From the NCBI RefSeq assembly GCF_042675965.1, contig NZ_JBHTKJ010000005.1, forward strand, positions 1-50,490: DNA of 50,490 nucleotides, in the 5' to 3' direction. Positions 24,758-34,433 of this stretch are shown one piece after another. A program made the translations under genes and the position numbers. How positions within the stretch are numbered: the stretch's first letter is position 1; every line of letters starts with the position of its first letter. The DNA comes from Virgibacillus_R byunsanensis. GTDB lineage: Bacteria; Bacillota; Bacilli; Bacillales; Amphibacillaceae. The notes below the pieces were generated by a model that was given only the letters and a program-made list of their open reading frames with translations, was not told the origin of the DNA and searched no databases.

Positions 24758-26005
24758 TTACTCCCCAATATCTTTCCTGTAAAAAAACGCTTGGCTATCT
24801 TTCATTGGTAATAAGGTTCGATATGCTAAATTAGTTGCTTCTCCTAACGAGGAGCCTTTCGCTCCAACTAATAAAACACGTCCGCCATCCGATACGAGAG
24901 CTGTTCTGAGTTTCTTTGTTCCCGCATGTACCGTAAACGAGCTTCCTTCAGGTTTTAGTTCTGGTATCTCTACGCCTTTTTGATATCCGGCTGGATAACC
25001 AATTGATGCAACAACAACACCCACACAGGCGCTATCTTCCCATTGCAGCTTCGGGTTAACTCCCTCCATAACATCGATGAACACTTGTAATAGATCGTTT
25101 TTTAACAATGGTAGTACTACTTGTGTTTCAGGATCACCGAACCGAGTATTAAATTCAATTACCCTAGGTCCGTCATCAGTCATCATAAGGCCTGCATATA
25201 AAATACCTGTAAATGGACGTCCTTCTTTCATTAAACCATCAGCTGTCTTTTGGAGTATCTCGGTTGTTGCAAATGCTAACAAGTCTTCTGTAACGTCAGG
25301 TACTGGTGCGAATGCTCCCATTCCACCGGTGTTGGGTCCCTCATCATTATCATACGCCCGCTTATGGTCCCTGGCTGGAACCATTGGATAAACATTGTTT
25401 TCATGCACAAAAGCCATCAAGGAAAACTCTTTGCCTGCAAGGAATTCTTCGATAACAATGGTGGTACCAGCTTCATCAAATGTCTTGGTAACAAGCATAT
25501 CATCGATAGCAGATAACGCTTCTACTTTCGTTTCTGCTACAATAACGCCTTTCCCGGAAGCGAGCCCATCAGCTTTCACGACAATTGGCGCACCTTTTTT
25601 TTCGATATATTTTTTCGCTTGGTCCGCATTTGTAAAAGATGCATAGTCAGCGGTCGGGATGCCATGTTTTTGCATAAATGCTTTGGCATAACTTTTACTT
25701 CCTTCCAAAAGTGCAGCTTCTTTCGTTGGTGCAAAAATAGCTAGGTTTTCATCCTGAAATCGATTTGCAATCCCTAACAGCAATGGATTTTCAGGGCCAA
25801 TTATCGTTAAGTCAATCGCTTTTTCTTTGGCGAATGCTAATAGACCATCTATATCAGTTTCACTTATAGGAACACAATTTGCCTGACTAGCTATTCCACC
25901 ATTACCAGGGGCAGCGTAAAGAGATTCTATTGTTTCACTCAAAGCAAGAGACATTATCATGCTGTGCTCACGCCCACCGCGTCCGACGACTAATATATTC
26001 ATCAA
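24758..26005 (-). CDS. purD: Phosphoribosylamine-glycine ligase (GARS)
   Basis: Second step of purine synthesis: ATP, glycine and phosphoribosylamine give GAR. The ATP-grasp enzyme shows MNILVVGRGGREHSMIMSL, a K-rich GAPIVVKADGLASGKGVIV nucleotide loop, ARDHKRAYDNDEGPNTGGMG near residue 215, and the metal-binding EFNTRFGDPETQ near 285. The length of 415 aa is normal. It is the last of the twelve purine genes, 30 nt after purH. Confidence 0.97.
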   Translation of the reverse strand: MMNILVVGRGGREHSMIMSLALSETIESLYAAPGNGGIASQANCVPISETDIDGLLAFAKEKAIDLTIIGPENPLLLGIANRFQDENLAIFAPTKEAALLEGSKSYAKAFMQKHGIPTADYASFTNADQAKKYIEKKGAPIVVKADGLASGKGVIVAETKVEALSAIDDMLVTKTFDEAGTTIVIEEFLAGKEFSLMAFVHENNVYPMVPARDHKRAYDNDEGPNTGGMGAFAPVPDVTEDLLAFATTEILQKTADGLMKEGRPFTGILYAGLMMTDDGPRVIEFNTRFGDPETQVVLPLLKNDLLQVFIDVMEGVNPKLQWEDSACVGVVVASIGYPAGYQKGVEIPELKPEGSSFTVHAGTKKLRTALVSDGGRVLLVGAKGSSLGEATNLAYRTLLPMKDSQAFFYRKDIGE

Positions 26006-26035
26006 ACCATTCCTCTCTGTGGGAGATATCTATTC

Positions 26036-27568
26036 TTAATGTTTAAAATGTCGCATGCCCGTAAATACCATTGCGATTCCATTCTCGTCACATACATCAA
26101 TTGATTCCTGGTCTCGCTTGGAACCTCCAGGCTGGATGATTGCAGTTACCCCTGCTGTAGCGGCTGCTTCCACTGTATCAGGCATTGGGAAAAATGCATC
26201 AGAAGCTAAGACTGCTCCTTTTGTATTTTCACCTGCTTGCTCGATAGCAATAGTAGCGGATCCAATACGATTCATTTGTCCGGCGCCAATGCCAACTGTT
26301 TGATTATCTTTTGCTAGCACGATAGCATTTGACTTCACATGCTTCACTGCTTTCCAGGCGAACAATAAATCAGATAGTTCCTGCTCTGATGGTTGATTCT
26401 TCGTAGGAAATGCTAACTGATCTTTAGTTAACTCTTTATGATCACTGTCCTGTATCAGCATTCCGCCTTTGACAGTTGTTAGCTTATGATAAGCTTGTTT
26501 CTGGCTATTCATCGGTAGCTCTAGCAAACGGATGTTTTTTTTCATGGTTAATGTCTCTAATGCTTCTGGTGTATAGCTAGGAGCTATTACTATTTCTAAG
26601 AAAATTTCACTTAACTGCTCTGCTGTTGATTGATCAATTTCTCGATTACACGCAACGATTCCACCGAAAATAGAAATAGGATCTGCTTGATATGCTCTTT
26701 GAAATGCTTCTGCTAGATTATCTGCCATCCCTATTCCACATGGATTCATATGTTTCACAGCCACTGCTGTAGGGTTTTTATATTCAGACAAAATTTCCAG
26801 TGCAGCATTTGCATCTTGAATATTATTAAATGAAAGCTCCTTACCATGTAACTGTTTGGATGTCGCTAAACTTAACGCTGTATTTGTAGAATCCTTATAA
26901 AAAGCAGCCTTCTGATGTGGATTTTCTCCATAGCGTAATGTCTGTATTTTTTCATATGTTACGGTATAATTCTCTGGGAATTCTTCTTTCGTATCTTCGG
27001 TAAAGTAACGTGCAATCATCGCATCATAATGTGCTGTATGACGGAAAACTTTCGCAGCTAATTGTTTACGTTTTTGCTTATTCAACGTGTCTTTTTGAAT
27101 AGCATCTAGTACATCGCTATAATCATCTGGATCGACAACTACGGTAACATCTGTGAAGTTTTTCGCAGCTGCTCGAAGCATAGTTGGACCACCGATATCA
27201 ATGTTTTCAATAATATCATTTTCTGAAACGCCTTGTTTATGAAGCGTCTTTTTAAATGGATACAAATTCACAACAACCACATCAATTAAGGAGATATTAT
27301 TATCTTCTAGTTGTTTTTGATGAGTTGGCTCTTCTCGCTTAGCAAGTAATCCACCATGAATCACGGGGTGTAATGTCTTAACTCGGCCGTCTAAAATTTC
27401 CGGAAATCCTGTTATTTCATCTACAGCTTTGGCTGGTATTCCTGCCTCCTGTAACACGCGCAACGTACCACCAGTTGAAATAACATCATAATCCAACTCG
27501 ATTAACCCCTTGGCAAGTTCAGTTATATTTTCTTTATCAGAAACACTTATCAATGCTTGTTTTTTCAT
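26036..27568 (-). CDS. purH: Bifunctional AICAR transformylase / IMP cyclohydrolase
   Basis: It catalyses the last two steps to IMP. The N-terminal cyclohydrolase domain (about 1-195) starts QALISVSDKENI and includes ISTGGTLRVLQEAG and DGRVKTLHPVIHGG. The AICAR transformylase domain follows, with LRYGENPHQKAA, VAVKHMNPCGIG (the Lys-His catalytic pair) and PGGSKRDQESIDVCDE. The C-terminus FTGMRHFKH is standard. It comes 14 nt after purN. Confidence 0.97.
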   Translation of the reverse strand: MKKQALISVSDKENITELAKGLIELDYDVISTGGTLRVLQEAGIPAKAVDEITGFPEILDGRVKTLHPVIHGGLLAKREEPTHQKQLEDNNISLIDVVVVNLYPFKKTLHKQGVSENDIIENIDIGGPTMLRAAAKNFTDVTVVVDPDDYSDVLDAIQKDTLNKQKRKQLAAKVFRHTAHYDAMIARYFTEDTKEEFPENYTVTYEKIQTLRYGENPHQKAAFYKDSTNTALSLATSKQLHGKELSFNNIQDANAALEILSEYKNPTAVAVKHMNPCGIGMADNLAEAFQRAYQADPISIFGGIVACNREIDQSTAEQLSEIFLEIVIAPSYTPEALETLTMKKNIRLLELPMNSQKQAYHKLTTVKGGMLIQDSDHKELTKDQLAFPTKNQPSEQELSDLLFAWKAVKHVKSNAIVLAKDNQTVGIGAGQMNRIGSATIAIEQAGENTKGAVLASDAFFPMPDTVEAAATAGVTAIIQPGGSKRDQESIDVCDENGIAMVFTGMRHFKH

Positions 27569-27582
27569 GAACTATCCCTCTC

Positions 27583-28149
27583 TTACTTGACCTGAATTAG
27601 TTGATTAATAACTTTAGGATATAATTGGTGCTCTATTCGTTGAATACGTTGTTTCAACATTTCTTCGGTATCCTCTGGAAATATAGGAACGGTAACTTGT
27701 TCAATAATTGGTCCAGTATCAATTCCTTCGTCAATATAATGAACCGTAACACCTGTTTTTTCTACACCTGCTCGAAATGCCTGGCCAATCGCATCTTTTC
27801 CTGGAAAAGCAGGTAGGTAAGAAGGATGTATGTTAATGATCTTCCCCACAAACGCCTCCAATAGTGTTGTTCCGGCAATTCGCATATAACCCGCTAGAAA
27901 AATCCACGACACCTCTGCATCATGGAGTCTCCTAACAAGTTGTTCTTCATAATTTGCTTTTGTAGCATATTCCTTTGGATTAAAAACATAAGTTGGTACA
28001 CCATAGTGGTTTGCTTTATCAATTACACTTGCATCTGGTTTATCACAAACAAGCAACACTATATCACACATTAGGTCGTCGCTCTCCATGATTGCTTGAA
28101 AGTTGCTTCCTGTGCCTGATGCAAATACGGCAGCTTTTAAAGAAGTCAT
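27583..28149 (-). CDS. purN: Phosphoribosylglycinamide formyltransferase (10-formyl-THF dependent)
   Basis: It transfers a formyl group from 10-formyl-tetrahydrofolate to GAR. The phosphate loop FASGTGSNFQAI is near residue 10. The catalytic Asn-His-Asp set appears as IINIHPSYLPAFPG and TVHYIDEGIDTGPII. The length of 188 aa is normal. The ATG overlaps the purM stop codon by 4 nt (ATGA), showing translational coupling. Confidence 0.97.
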   Translation of the reverse strand: MTSLKAAVFASGTGSNFQAIMESDDLMCDIVLLVCDKPDASVIDKANHYGVPTYVFNPKEYATKANYEEQLVRRLHDAEVSWIFLAGYMRIAGTTLLEAFVGKIINIHPSYLPAFPGKDAIGQAFRAGVEKTGVTVHYIDEGIDTGPIIEQVTVPIFPEDTEEMLKQRIQRIEHQLYPKVINQLIQVK

Positions 28150-29165
28150 GATCGAAAATGGACGCCCGCAGAATCTGTTACGGTGCCAATTACCGTGGCC
28201 TTCTCACCTTGTGCATGTAAAATAGTTAACGCCTGGTCAACCTCTTTAGGTGCGACGACCATAGCCAAGCCAATACCCATGTTAAATACTCCAAACATCT
28301 CTCGGTCGGATATCTCTCCTTGCTGTTGAAGGAATGAAAATATACCAGGCTTCTCCCAGCTTGTTTCATCTAGTTCAACACCTAAACCTTGTGGCAGCAT
28401 CCGAGGGAAATTTTCATAAAATCCACCACCAGTAATATGAGAGGCACCTTTAACTGTAAGACTTTCCATCACAGCTGAGACTTGCTTTGCATAAATCTTC
28501 GTCGGTGTCATGAGCGCTTCTCCGAGTGGTTTAGATAATCCATCAACTACTTTATGAAAGTCCAGACCTGCTACAATTTTTCGCACAAGTGAATATCCAT
28601 TTGAATGAATACCACTTGATGGTAACCCAATCACAACGTCACCGGCAGTAATAGACTCCCCTGTAATTAAACGGGATTTTTCAGCAATCCCAACCGTAAA
28701 CCCAGCCAAGTCATATTCATTTTCCTCATACATACCAGGCATTTCTGCTGTTTCTCCGCCAATCAAGGCAGCACCGGCATCTGAACAACCTGAAGTTATC
28801 CCTGAAACGATTTGCTCCAACATTTCCGGGTCATTTTTCCCACAAGCGATATAATCAAGGAAAAATAATGGTTGTGCACCTTGAGCAACAATATCATTAA
28901 CACACATGGCAACTAAATCAATTCCAACTGTATCGTGTTTATCTAATTGGAAGGCAAGTTTCAGCTTTGTGCCGACACCATCTGTACCAGAAACAAGAAC
29001 CGGCTCTTGATAGTTGAATGACGTTAATTCGAATAAACCTGCAAAGGCACCAATTCCCCCTAAAACTTCGGGGCGAGTTGTTTTGGCAATATGCTTTTTC
29101 ATACGTTCAACAGCTTCATAGCCTTTCTCTACGTCTACTCCAGCATCTTTATACACATTTGACAT
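28146..29165 (-). CDS. purM: Phosphoribosylformylglycinamidine cyclo-ligase (AIR synthetase)
   Basis: ATP-dependent closure of FGAM to AIR. The start is the ATG at 29165 (339 aa, MSNVYKDAGVDVEKGYEAV), with AAGGCGGTG upstream. The frame stays open to 29291 but would overlap purF and add 42 non-family residues. Conserved features are VSGTDGVGTKLKLA, the AMCVNDIVAQGAQPLFFLD metal/ATP region, GGETAEMPGMY, and GLPSSGIHSNGYSLVR. It starts 19 nt after purF. Confidence 0.96.
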   Translation of the reverse strand: MSNVYKDAGVDVEKGYEAVERMKKHIAKTTRPEVLGGIGAFAGLFELTSFNYQEPVLVSGTDGVGTKLKLAFQLDKHDTVGIDLVAMCVNDIVAQGAQPLFFLDYIACGKNDPEMLEQIVSGITSGCSDAGAALIGGETAEMPGMYEENEYDLAGFTVGIAEKSRLITGESITAGDVVIGLPSSGIHSNGYSLVRKIVAGLDFHKVVDGLSKPLGEALMTPTKIYAKQVSAVMESLTVKGASHITGGGFYENFPRMLPQGLGVELDETSWEKPGIFSFLQQQGEISDREMFGVFNMGIGLAMVVAPKEVDQALTILHAQGEKATVIGTVTDSAGVHFRS

Positions 29166-29184
29166 ATGGATACACCGCCTTTTT

Positions 29185-30594
29185 TTAGCTTCTGGTATAA
29201 GATATACTCGCTTGCTTATCTTCTGAAACAGGATAGTTCCCTGTAAAACATGCGTTACATATCCCTTGGTTAATCGTTTTATCTTTAACAATAGCGTTTT
29301 CCAACCCGTCTGTTGACAAATACGCTACACTATCTGCTCCAATCAAGTCACATATTTCATCAACCGAGTTATTTGCTGCTATTAACTCTTCTCTTGTTGA
29401 TATATCAATCCCGTAGTAGCAAGGGTTTTCAATCGGCGGTGAGGCAATACGAACGTGTACCTCTTTAGCACCAGCTTCTTTTAACATCCGTACAATTCGC
29501 TTACTCGTTGTTCCCCGTACGATCGAATCATCTATCATGACAACACGTTTTCCATCCACAATTCCGCGAACTGGTGATAGTTTCATTTTCACACCTTGTT
29601 CACGTAATTCCTGAGAAGGCTGAATAAATGTTCGGCCAACATATCTATTTTTAATTAATCCCAGTTCATATGGAATTCCACTTTGTTCGGCATAACCTAT
29701 TGCCGCCGAAATACTAGAATCTGGTACACCAGTTACGACATCAGCCTCAACAGGGGATTCCTTCGCTAACTCAATACCCATCCTTTTCCGTGATGCATGG
29801 ACATTTACATGATTCAAATCGCTATCCGGTCTTGAGAAATACACATATTCCATCGCACACATGTTACGTGGCTCACGTAAAGCAAAGCGTGTCGTTTCAA
29901 TACCGTCATCACTGATTGTAATTAACTCACCCGGTAACACTTCTCGTTCAAAGGTTGCCCCGATAATGTCAAATGCGCATGTTTCTGAAGAGACAACATA
30001 AGCATCGCCCAACTTCCCAATAGATAGCGGGCGCAATCCTCGTGGATCCAGTGCAACGTACATTTTATCTTCCTTTAAGATCGCAAATGCATATGCTCCG
30101 ATAATTTCCTGTAAGGCATCCTTCATCGATTCAACCGTTGACGTTTTTCTGTTTCGTTTAATTAAATGGGCTAATACTTCTGTATCAGATGTGGTTTGTA
30201 AAATACTACCCTCACGCTCTAGCTCCCCGCGAAGTTTATAGGCATTCATAATATTACCGTTATGTGCCAATGCCATACTCCCCGTCTGAGAACGAAAGAG
30301 TAATGGCTGAACATTATCGATTCCACCGTCACCTTGGGTGGGATAGCGAACATGGCCAACCGCTGCATGTCCACTTAAATCAGAAAACTCTGCTTGTTTA
30401 AAAACATCATTTACTAAACCAAGACCTTTATGAACCTTTAATGTTTCACCATCACTTGTAACAACTCCAGCTCCTTCTTGACCACGGTGCTGAAGAGCAT
30501 GTAAACCATAGTACGTAATTTCCGCTGCTTTTTCGTGACCCCAGATTCCAAATACACCACATTCTTCATTTAAGCCTTTGATTTCAGTAAGCAT
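29185..30594 (-). CDS. purF: Amidophosphoribosyltransferase (glutamine PRPP amidotransferase)
   Basis: The committed step of purine synthesis, making phosphoribosylamine from PRPP and glutamine. With the ATG at 30594 the protein begins MLTEIKGLNEE followed by the nucleophile Cys12. This is the same 11-residue propeptide as in B. subtilis, which is removed by autoprocessing. The [4Fe-4S] cluster cysteines of the Bacillus-type enzyme are visible in RNMCAMEY, ENPCYYGID and GICNACFTG. The PRPP motif is VVMIDDSIVRGTTSK. The start overlaps the end of purL by 25 nt. An upstream in-frame start at 30612 is less likely because it would lengthen the propeptide. Confidence 0.97.
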   Translation of the reverse strand: MLTEIKGLNEECGVFGIWGHEKAAEITYYGLHALQHRGQEGAGVVTSDGETLKVHKGLGLVNDVFKQAEFSDLSGHAAVGHVRYPTQGDGGIDNVQPLLFRSQTGSMALAHNGNIMNAYKLRGELEREGSILQTTSDTEVLAHLIKRNRKTSTVESMKDALQEIIGAYAFAILKEDKMYVALDPRGLRPLSIGKLGDAYVVSSETCAFDIIGATFEREVLPGELITISDDGIETTRFALREPRNMCAMEYVYFSRPDSDLNHVNVHASRKRMGIELAKESPVEADVVTGVPDSSISAAIGYAEQSGIPYELGLIKNRYVGRTFIQPSQELREQGVKMKLSPVRGIVDGKRVVMIDDSIVRGTTSKRIVRMLKEAGAKEVHVRIASPPIENPCYYGIDISTREELIAANNSVDEICDLIGADSVAYLSTDGLENAIVKDKTINQGICNACFTGNYPVSEDKQASISYTRS

Positions 30595-32798
30595 GGTATA
30601 GCCCCTTTCCAAAGGTCACGTAGTTGATCAACCTCTTCCTGGATAACATTTGTATTAGTTGACTTCACCGTCATTTTCCCTTCACCGGTAACAGTACCAA
30701 TTTGTTGTAACCCATCAATTAATTGCTCAAGTTGATCTTTTTTATGAGCTTTAACTGTTACTATAAATCGGGATTGGGATTCACTAAATAAAGCAACAGT
30801 AGGATCTCCAGACAATTCAACCTCAACACCTAAACCTGAATCATTAAAAACGCTTTCTGCCAATGCAACACCTAAACCACCCTCAGCTAAGTCGTGGGCT
30901 GATTCGACAACACCTTGTTGAATTGCATTTAAAAGCTGTTTCTGACGAATTGTTTCTAGCTTCAAATCAATGGAAGGCGTCTTACCAGAATAGGATCCAT
31001 CTACTATATTCTGTAGCTCACTTCCACCAAATTCAGGGTTGGTGTCCCCGATCAAGTAAACGATGTCACCTGCTGATTGAAAATAGTTTGGTGTTATGTG
31101 ATCTAAAGATTCATGCAGTCCGACCATCCCAACCACCGGGGTTGGAAAAATCGAATTTCCTCTGGATTGGTTATATAACGAAACATTCCCACTAATAACC
31201 GGCGTTCCTAAGATGCTACATGCCTCACTCATGCCCTCAACACTTTTTTCCATTTGCCAAAATACCTCGGGATTAGTCGGATTACCGAAATTCAGCCCAT
31301 CTGTTAATCCCAGTGGACGAGCTCCTGAACAGACAATATTACGTGCCGCTTCTGCAACAGCAATCTTACCACCGGTTTCAGGATCCAAATAAATATAACG
31401 TGAATTACAATCCGTAGTAATCGCTAGCGCTTTGTCTTTTTCTTTAATACGTATTACAGCAGCGTCTGAACCAGGCGCTACAACCGTATTGGTTTGCACC
31501 ATGGAGTCATATTGATCATAGACCCATTCCTTACTAGCAATGGTTGGCTGCTGGAGTAGCTGCTTTAGCGTCGATGCATGATCCGTTACATTTGGAACAG
31601 TATCTTCCAATTGTTGATTTGCTCTGTAATAAGCTGCTTCTGTTGAAGGTAAATGATAAACTGGCGCTTCCTCAGCCAGCGCATCAACAGGGATATCTGC
31701 TTCCACTTCCCCGTGTTGTTTGATCCGAAATACCTTTTCTTGAATAACTTCACCAACAGCAACTGCTTGAAGACCATATTTTTCAAAGACGTCAATAATT
31801 TCTTGTTCACGTCCTTTTTTAACAACAAGTAACATACGCTCTTGTGATTCCGATAGCATCATTTCATATGCATTCATGTTGGTTTCACGTTGTGGAACGT
31901 TGTCGAGATTCATTTCCATCCCTGTTCCTGCTTTACTTGCCATTTCACTTGCTGAGGAAGTAAGGCCTGCTGCTCCCATATCCTGCATACCAACTAACGC
32001 ATCTGAATGAATAACTTCCATACAAGCTTCGATTAGTAATTTTTCCATAAATGGATCACCAACTTGAACTGCAGGTCGGTCTTTATCCGAATCCTCCGCT
32101 AAGTCGCCTGAGGCAAATGTAGCACCATGAATGCCATCACGACCAGTCGGTGCACCTGCATAAATAACTGTATTACCAACACCAGCTGCAATTCCCTTTT
32201 GAATATCATCATGATTGATTAACCCAACACACATTGCATTAACGAGTGGATTATCCTCATAGCTATCATCAAACTGGACTTCACCACCAACTGTTGGTAC
32301 ACCCACACAGTTTCCGTAGCCAGCTATTCCACTTACAACCTCAGAAAAAAGATACTTAACACGTTCTGAAGTTAAATTTCCGAACCGAAGTGAATTCATT
32401 AACGCGATGGGACGAGCGCCCATGGAGAATACATCACGAATAATACCACCAACGCCTGTTGCAGCACCTTGATATGGCTCCACCGCTGAGGGATGATTGT
32501 GACTTTCGATTTTAAATACAACAGCCTGTTTATCACCTATATCAATTACTCCAGCACCTTCACCTGGTCCTTGAAGGACGTGTGGTGCTTTTGTCGGAAA
32601 TTTCCCAAGTAATGGTTTAGACGTTTTATAACTGCAATGCTCCGACCACATGACTGAAAAGATTCCTGTCTCGGTAAAATTTGGACGACGCTTGAGAATG
32701 TTTTTAACCATATCATATTCCTTGTCACTTAACCCCATGTCTTTATATAACTTGTCATGCTCGATTTGTTCAGGACTAATATTACGCGTTAATAACAT
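30570..32798 (-). CDS. purL: Phosphoribosylformylglycinamidine synthase subunit II (small PurL)
   Basis: ATP-dependent FGAM synthase catalytic subunit, acting with PurQ (glutaminase) and PurS (bridge). From the ATG at 32798 the product is 742 aa, the B. subtilis length; the ribosome binding site is GGAGGG with a 6-nt spacer. Conserved parts are FSVMWSEHCSYKTSK, KIESHNHPSAVEPYQGAATG, GVPTVGGEVQFD, and QDMGAAGLTSSASEMA. The start lies inside the last codons of purQ (17-nt overlap). Confidence 0.97.
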   Translation of the reverse strand: MLLTRNISPEQIEHDKLYKDMGLSDKEYDMVKNILKRRPNFTETGIFSVMWSEHCSYKTSKPLLGKFPTKAPHVLQGPGEGAGVIDIGDKQAVVFKIESHNHPSAVEPYQGAATGVGGIIRDVFSMGARPIALMNSLRFGNLTSERVKYLFSEVVSGIAGYGNCVGVPTVGGEVQFDDSYEDNPLVNAMCVGLINHDDIQKGIAAGVGNTVIYAGAPTGRDGIHGATFASGDLAEDSDKDRPAVQVGDPFMEKLLIEACMEVIHSDALVGMQDMGAAGLTSSASEMASKAGTGMEMNLDNVPQRETNMNAYEMMLSESQERMLLVVKKGREQEIIDVFEKYGLQAVAVGEVIQEKVFRIKQHGEVEADIPVDALAEEAPVYHLPSTEAAYYRANQQLEDTVPNVTDHASTLKQLLQQPTIASKEWVYDQYDSMVQTNTVVAPGSDAAVIRIKEKDKALAITTDCNSRYIYLDPETGGKIAVAEAARNIVCSGARPLGLTDGLNFGNPTNPEVFWQMEKSVEGMSEACSILGTPVISGNVSLYNQSRGNSIFPTPVVGMVGLHESLDHITPNYFQSAGDIVYLIGDTNPEFGGSELQNIVDGSYSGKTPSIDLKLETIRQKQLLNAIQQGVVESAHDLAEGGLGVALAESVFNDSGLGVEVELSGDPTVALFSESQSRFIVTVKAHKKDQLEQLIDGLQQIGTVTGEGKMTVKSTNTNVIQEEVDQLRDLWKGAIPCLLKSKA

Positions 32799-33465
32799 AG
32801 GATTCCCTCCAATTTTCAACGAGTGATTGAAATAGTTTTAACCCATCATCACTTCCAAGCAACGCTTCAACTGCACGCTCTGGATGTGGCATCATACCTA
32901 ATACGTTTCCTTCATTATTGACAATTCCTGCAATATCAGCAATTGATCCATTTGGGTTGTTCTGATAAGTGAAGACAATTTGATCGTTGGCTCTTAAGCT
33001 AGCAAGTGTTTCATCATTACAAAAATAGTTACCTTCTCCATGTGCAATTGGGAAACGGACCGTATCATTTTCCCCATATCCAGAAGTGAACATTGTCTTG
33101 TTGTTAACAACTCGTAAAGGCTCCTGATGACACATAAACTTAAGATTTTTATTTCGTAGCATCGCACCCGGCAGTAAACCTGCTTCTAGCAAAACCTGGA
33201 ATCCATTACAAACACCGAGTACTGGCTTGCCCATTTCAGCCTGCTTTTTTATTTGCTTCATTACATTTGATGTCGCAGCAACGGCACCTGAGCGTAAATA
33301 GTCCCCATATGAAAACCCACCAGGTAAAAGAACCCCGTCATAGTCTGCTAAATCACAATTGTCATACCAAACCAAGTCTGCTTCTTCCTGTAAAACATCT
33401 TTTACCGCATGATACATATCCCTGTCGCAATTTGATCCTGGAAAAACAATTACAGCTAACTTCAT
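32782..33465 (-). CDS. purQ: Phosphoribosylformylglycinamidine synthase subunit I (glutaminase)
   Basis: A class I glutamine amidotransferase supplying ammonia to PurL. The nucleophile Cys is in GKPVLGVCNGFQVL near residue 86, the catalytic His/Glu in GMMPHPERAVE near the C-terminus, and the oxyanion region in LLPGGFSYGDYLRSGA. The length of 227 aa is normal. It overlaps purS by 4 nt and purL by 17 nt. Confidence 0.97.
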   Translation of the reverse strand: MKLAVIVFPGSNCDRDMYHAVKDVLQEEADLVWYDNCDLADYDGVLLPGGFSYGDYLRSGAVAATSNVMKQIKKQAEMGKPVLGVCNGFQVLLEAGLLPGAMLRNKNLKFMCHQEPLRVVNNKTMFTSGYGENDTVRFPIAHGEGNYFCNDETLASLRANDQIVFTYQNNPNGSIADIAGIVNNEGNVLGMMPHPERAVEALLGSDDGLKLFQSLVENWRESYVINA

Positions 33466-33713
33466 GATTTAACAGCCTCCTCCACATCAAAGTGATAATC
33501 TTCAATTACTGGATTTGCTAACAACTTCTCACATGCTTCCTTAACACGTGTGTCGATGTCCACTCCTTCTTCCACGAGCAGTTCAATTGTTTTACCAACA
33601 CGTGCTTGCTGTATCTCATTATAACCAAGCGAATTTAGTGATTCTTGAATTGCTTTTCCTTGAGGGTCCAAGACACCCTGTTTTAACGTGATATATACGG
33701 TAACTTTTTTCAT
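33462..33713 (-). CDS. purS: Phosphoribosylformylglycinamidine synthase subunit PurS
   Basis: An 83-residue subunit that dimerises and bridges PurL and PurQ. It starts MKKVTVYITLKQGVLDPQGKAI and contains the family signature IQESLNSLGYNEIQQARVGK. Both its start (with purC) and its stop (with purQ) overlap by 4 nt, so it is fully embedded in the operon's coupled translation. Confidence 0.96.
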   Translation of the reverse strand: MKKVTVYITLKQGVLDPQGKAIQESLNSLGYNEIQQARVGKTIELLVEEGVDIDTRVKEACEKLLANPVIEDYHFDVEEAVKS

Positions 33714-34423
33714 GACCTTGCCTCCAGTCGATGTAGTATCATTTCATAAACTTCCAATAAATCACCTGTACCTTGTCTGAAAACATCTTTATCCATTTTT
33801 TCATCTGTTTTCAAGTCCCATAGCCTGCACGTATCAGGCGATATTTCATCAGCGAGTACTATACATCCTTCAGCCAATCGCCCGAATTCAAGCTTGAAAT
33901 CCACTAACCTTACATTTACTTGTCTAAATAATTCGCCTAACTTTCTATTAATCATTAATGCTTTTTCTTTTATTTCCTGTAATTCAGAAGCAGTGACATT
34001 GCTCAGAAAAAGGGCATGTTCATCATTGATTAACGGATCACCTAAAGCATCATCTTTATAAAAGAGTTCTACGATTGGTGCATCAAAAACTGTCTTTTCT
34101 TCTATTCCTAATCGCTTGGTGATACTCCCTGTTGCCAGGTTACGAACAACGACCTCTAATGGAATGATTTCCGTCTGATACACAAGCTGTTCTGTCTCGT
34201 TCATTTTCTCTATAAAATGAGTACGGATTCCGTTTTCATGAAGGTACGGGAAAATATGTGCGGAAATTTCATTATTCAAGCGCCCTTTACCGTGAAAACT
34301 CGCTTTTTTCCCACCATTGAAAGCTGTTGCATCATTTTTATAAGTCAAAATCAATTGGTTTGGGTTATTCTGTACCTTATATACTTTCTTTGCTTTTCCT
34401 TCATATAATAGTTCAGCCTTCAT
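33710..34423 (-). CDS. purC: SAICAR synthetase
   Basis: It condenses CAIR with aspartate using ATP. The product begins MKAELLYEGKAKKVYKV and contains LILTYKNDATAFNGGKKA, IIPLEVVVRNLATGS, and LVDFKLEFGRL with DEISPDTCRLWD. The ATG at 34423 has GAGGTGG with a 5-nt spacer. A GTG three codons upstream lies in that Shine-Dalgarno and is rejected. The length is 237 aa. It follows purB by 10 nt. Confidence 0.97.
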   Translation of the reverse strand: MKAELLYEGKAKKVYKVQNNPNQLILTYKNDATAFNGGKKASFHGKGRLNNEISAHIFPYLHENGIRTHFIEKMNETEQLVYQTEIIPLEVVVRNLATGSITKRLGIEEKTVFDAPIVELFYKDDALGDPLINDEHALFLSNVTASELQEIKEKALMINRKLGELFRQVNVRLVDFKLEFGRLAEGCIVLADEISPDTCRLWDLKTDEKMDKDVFRQGTGDLLEVYEMILHRLEARS

Positions 34424-34433
34424 ATATTCCACC

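Noticed and set aside
29166..29291. Longer purM start at 29291
   Set aside because: It would add 42 residues absent from the family and overlap purF; the ATG at 29165 has its own ribosome binding site.
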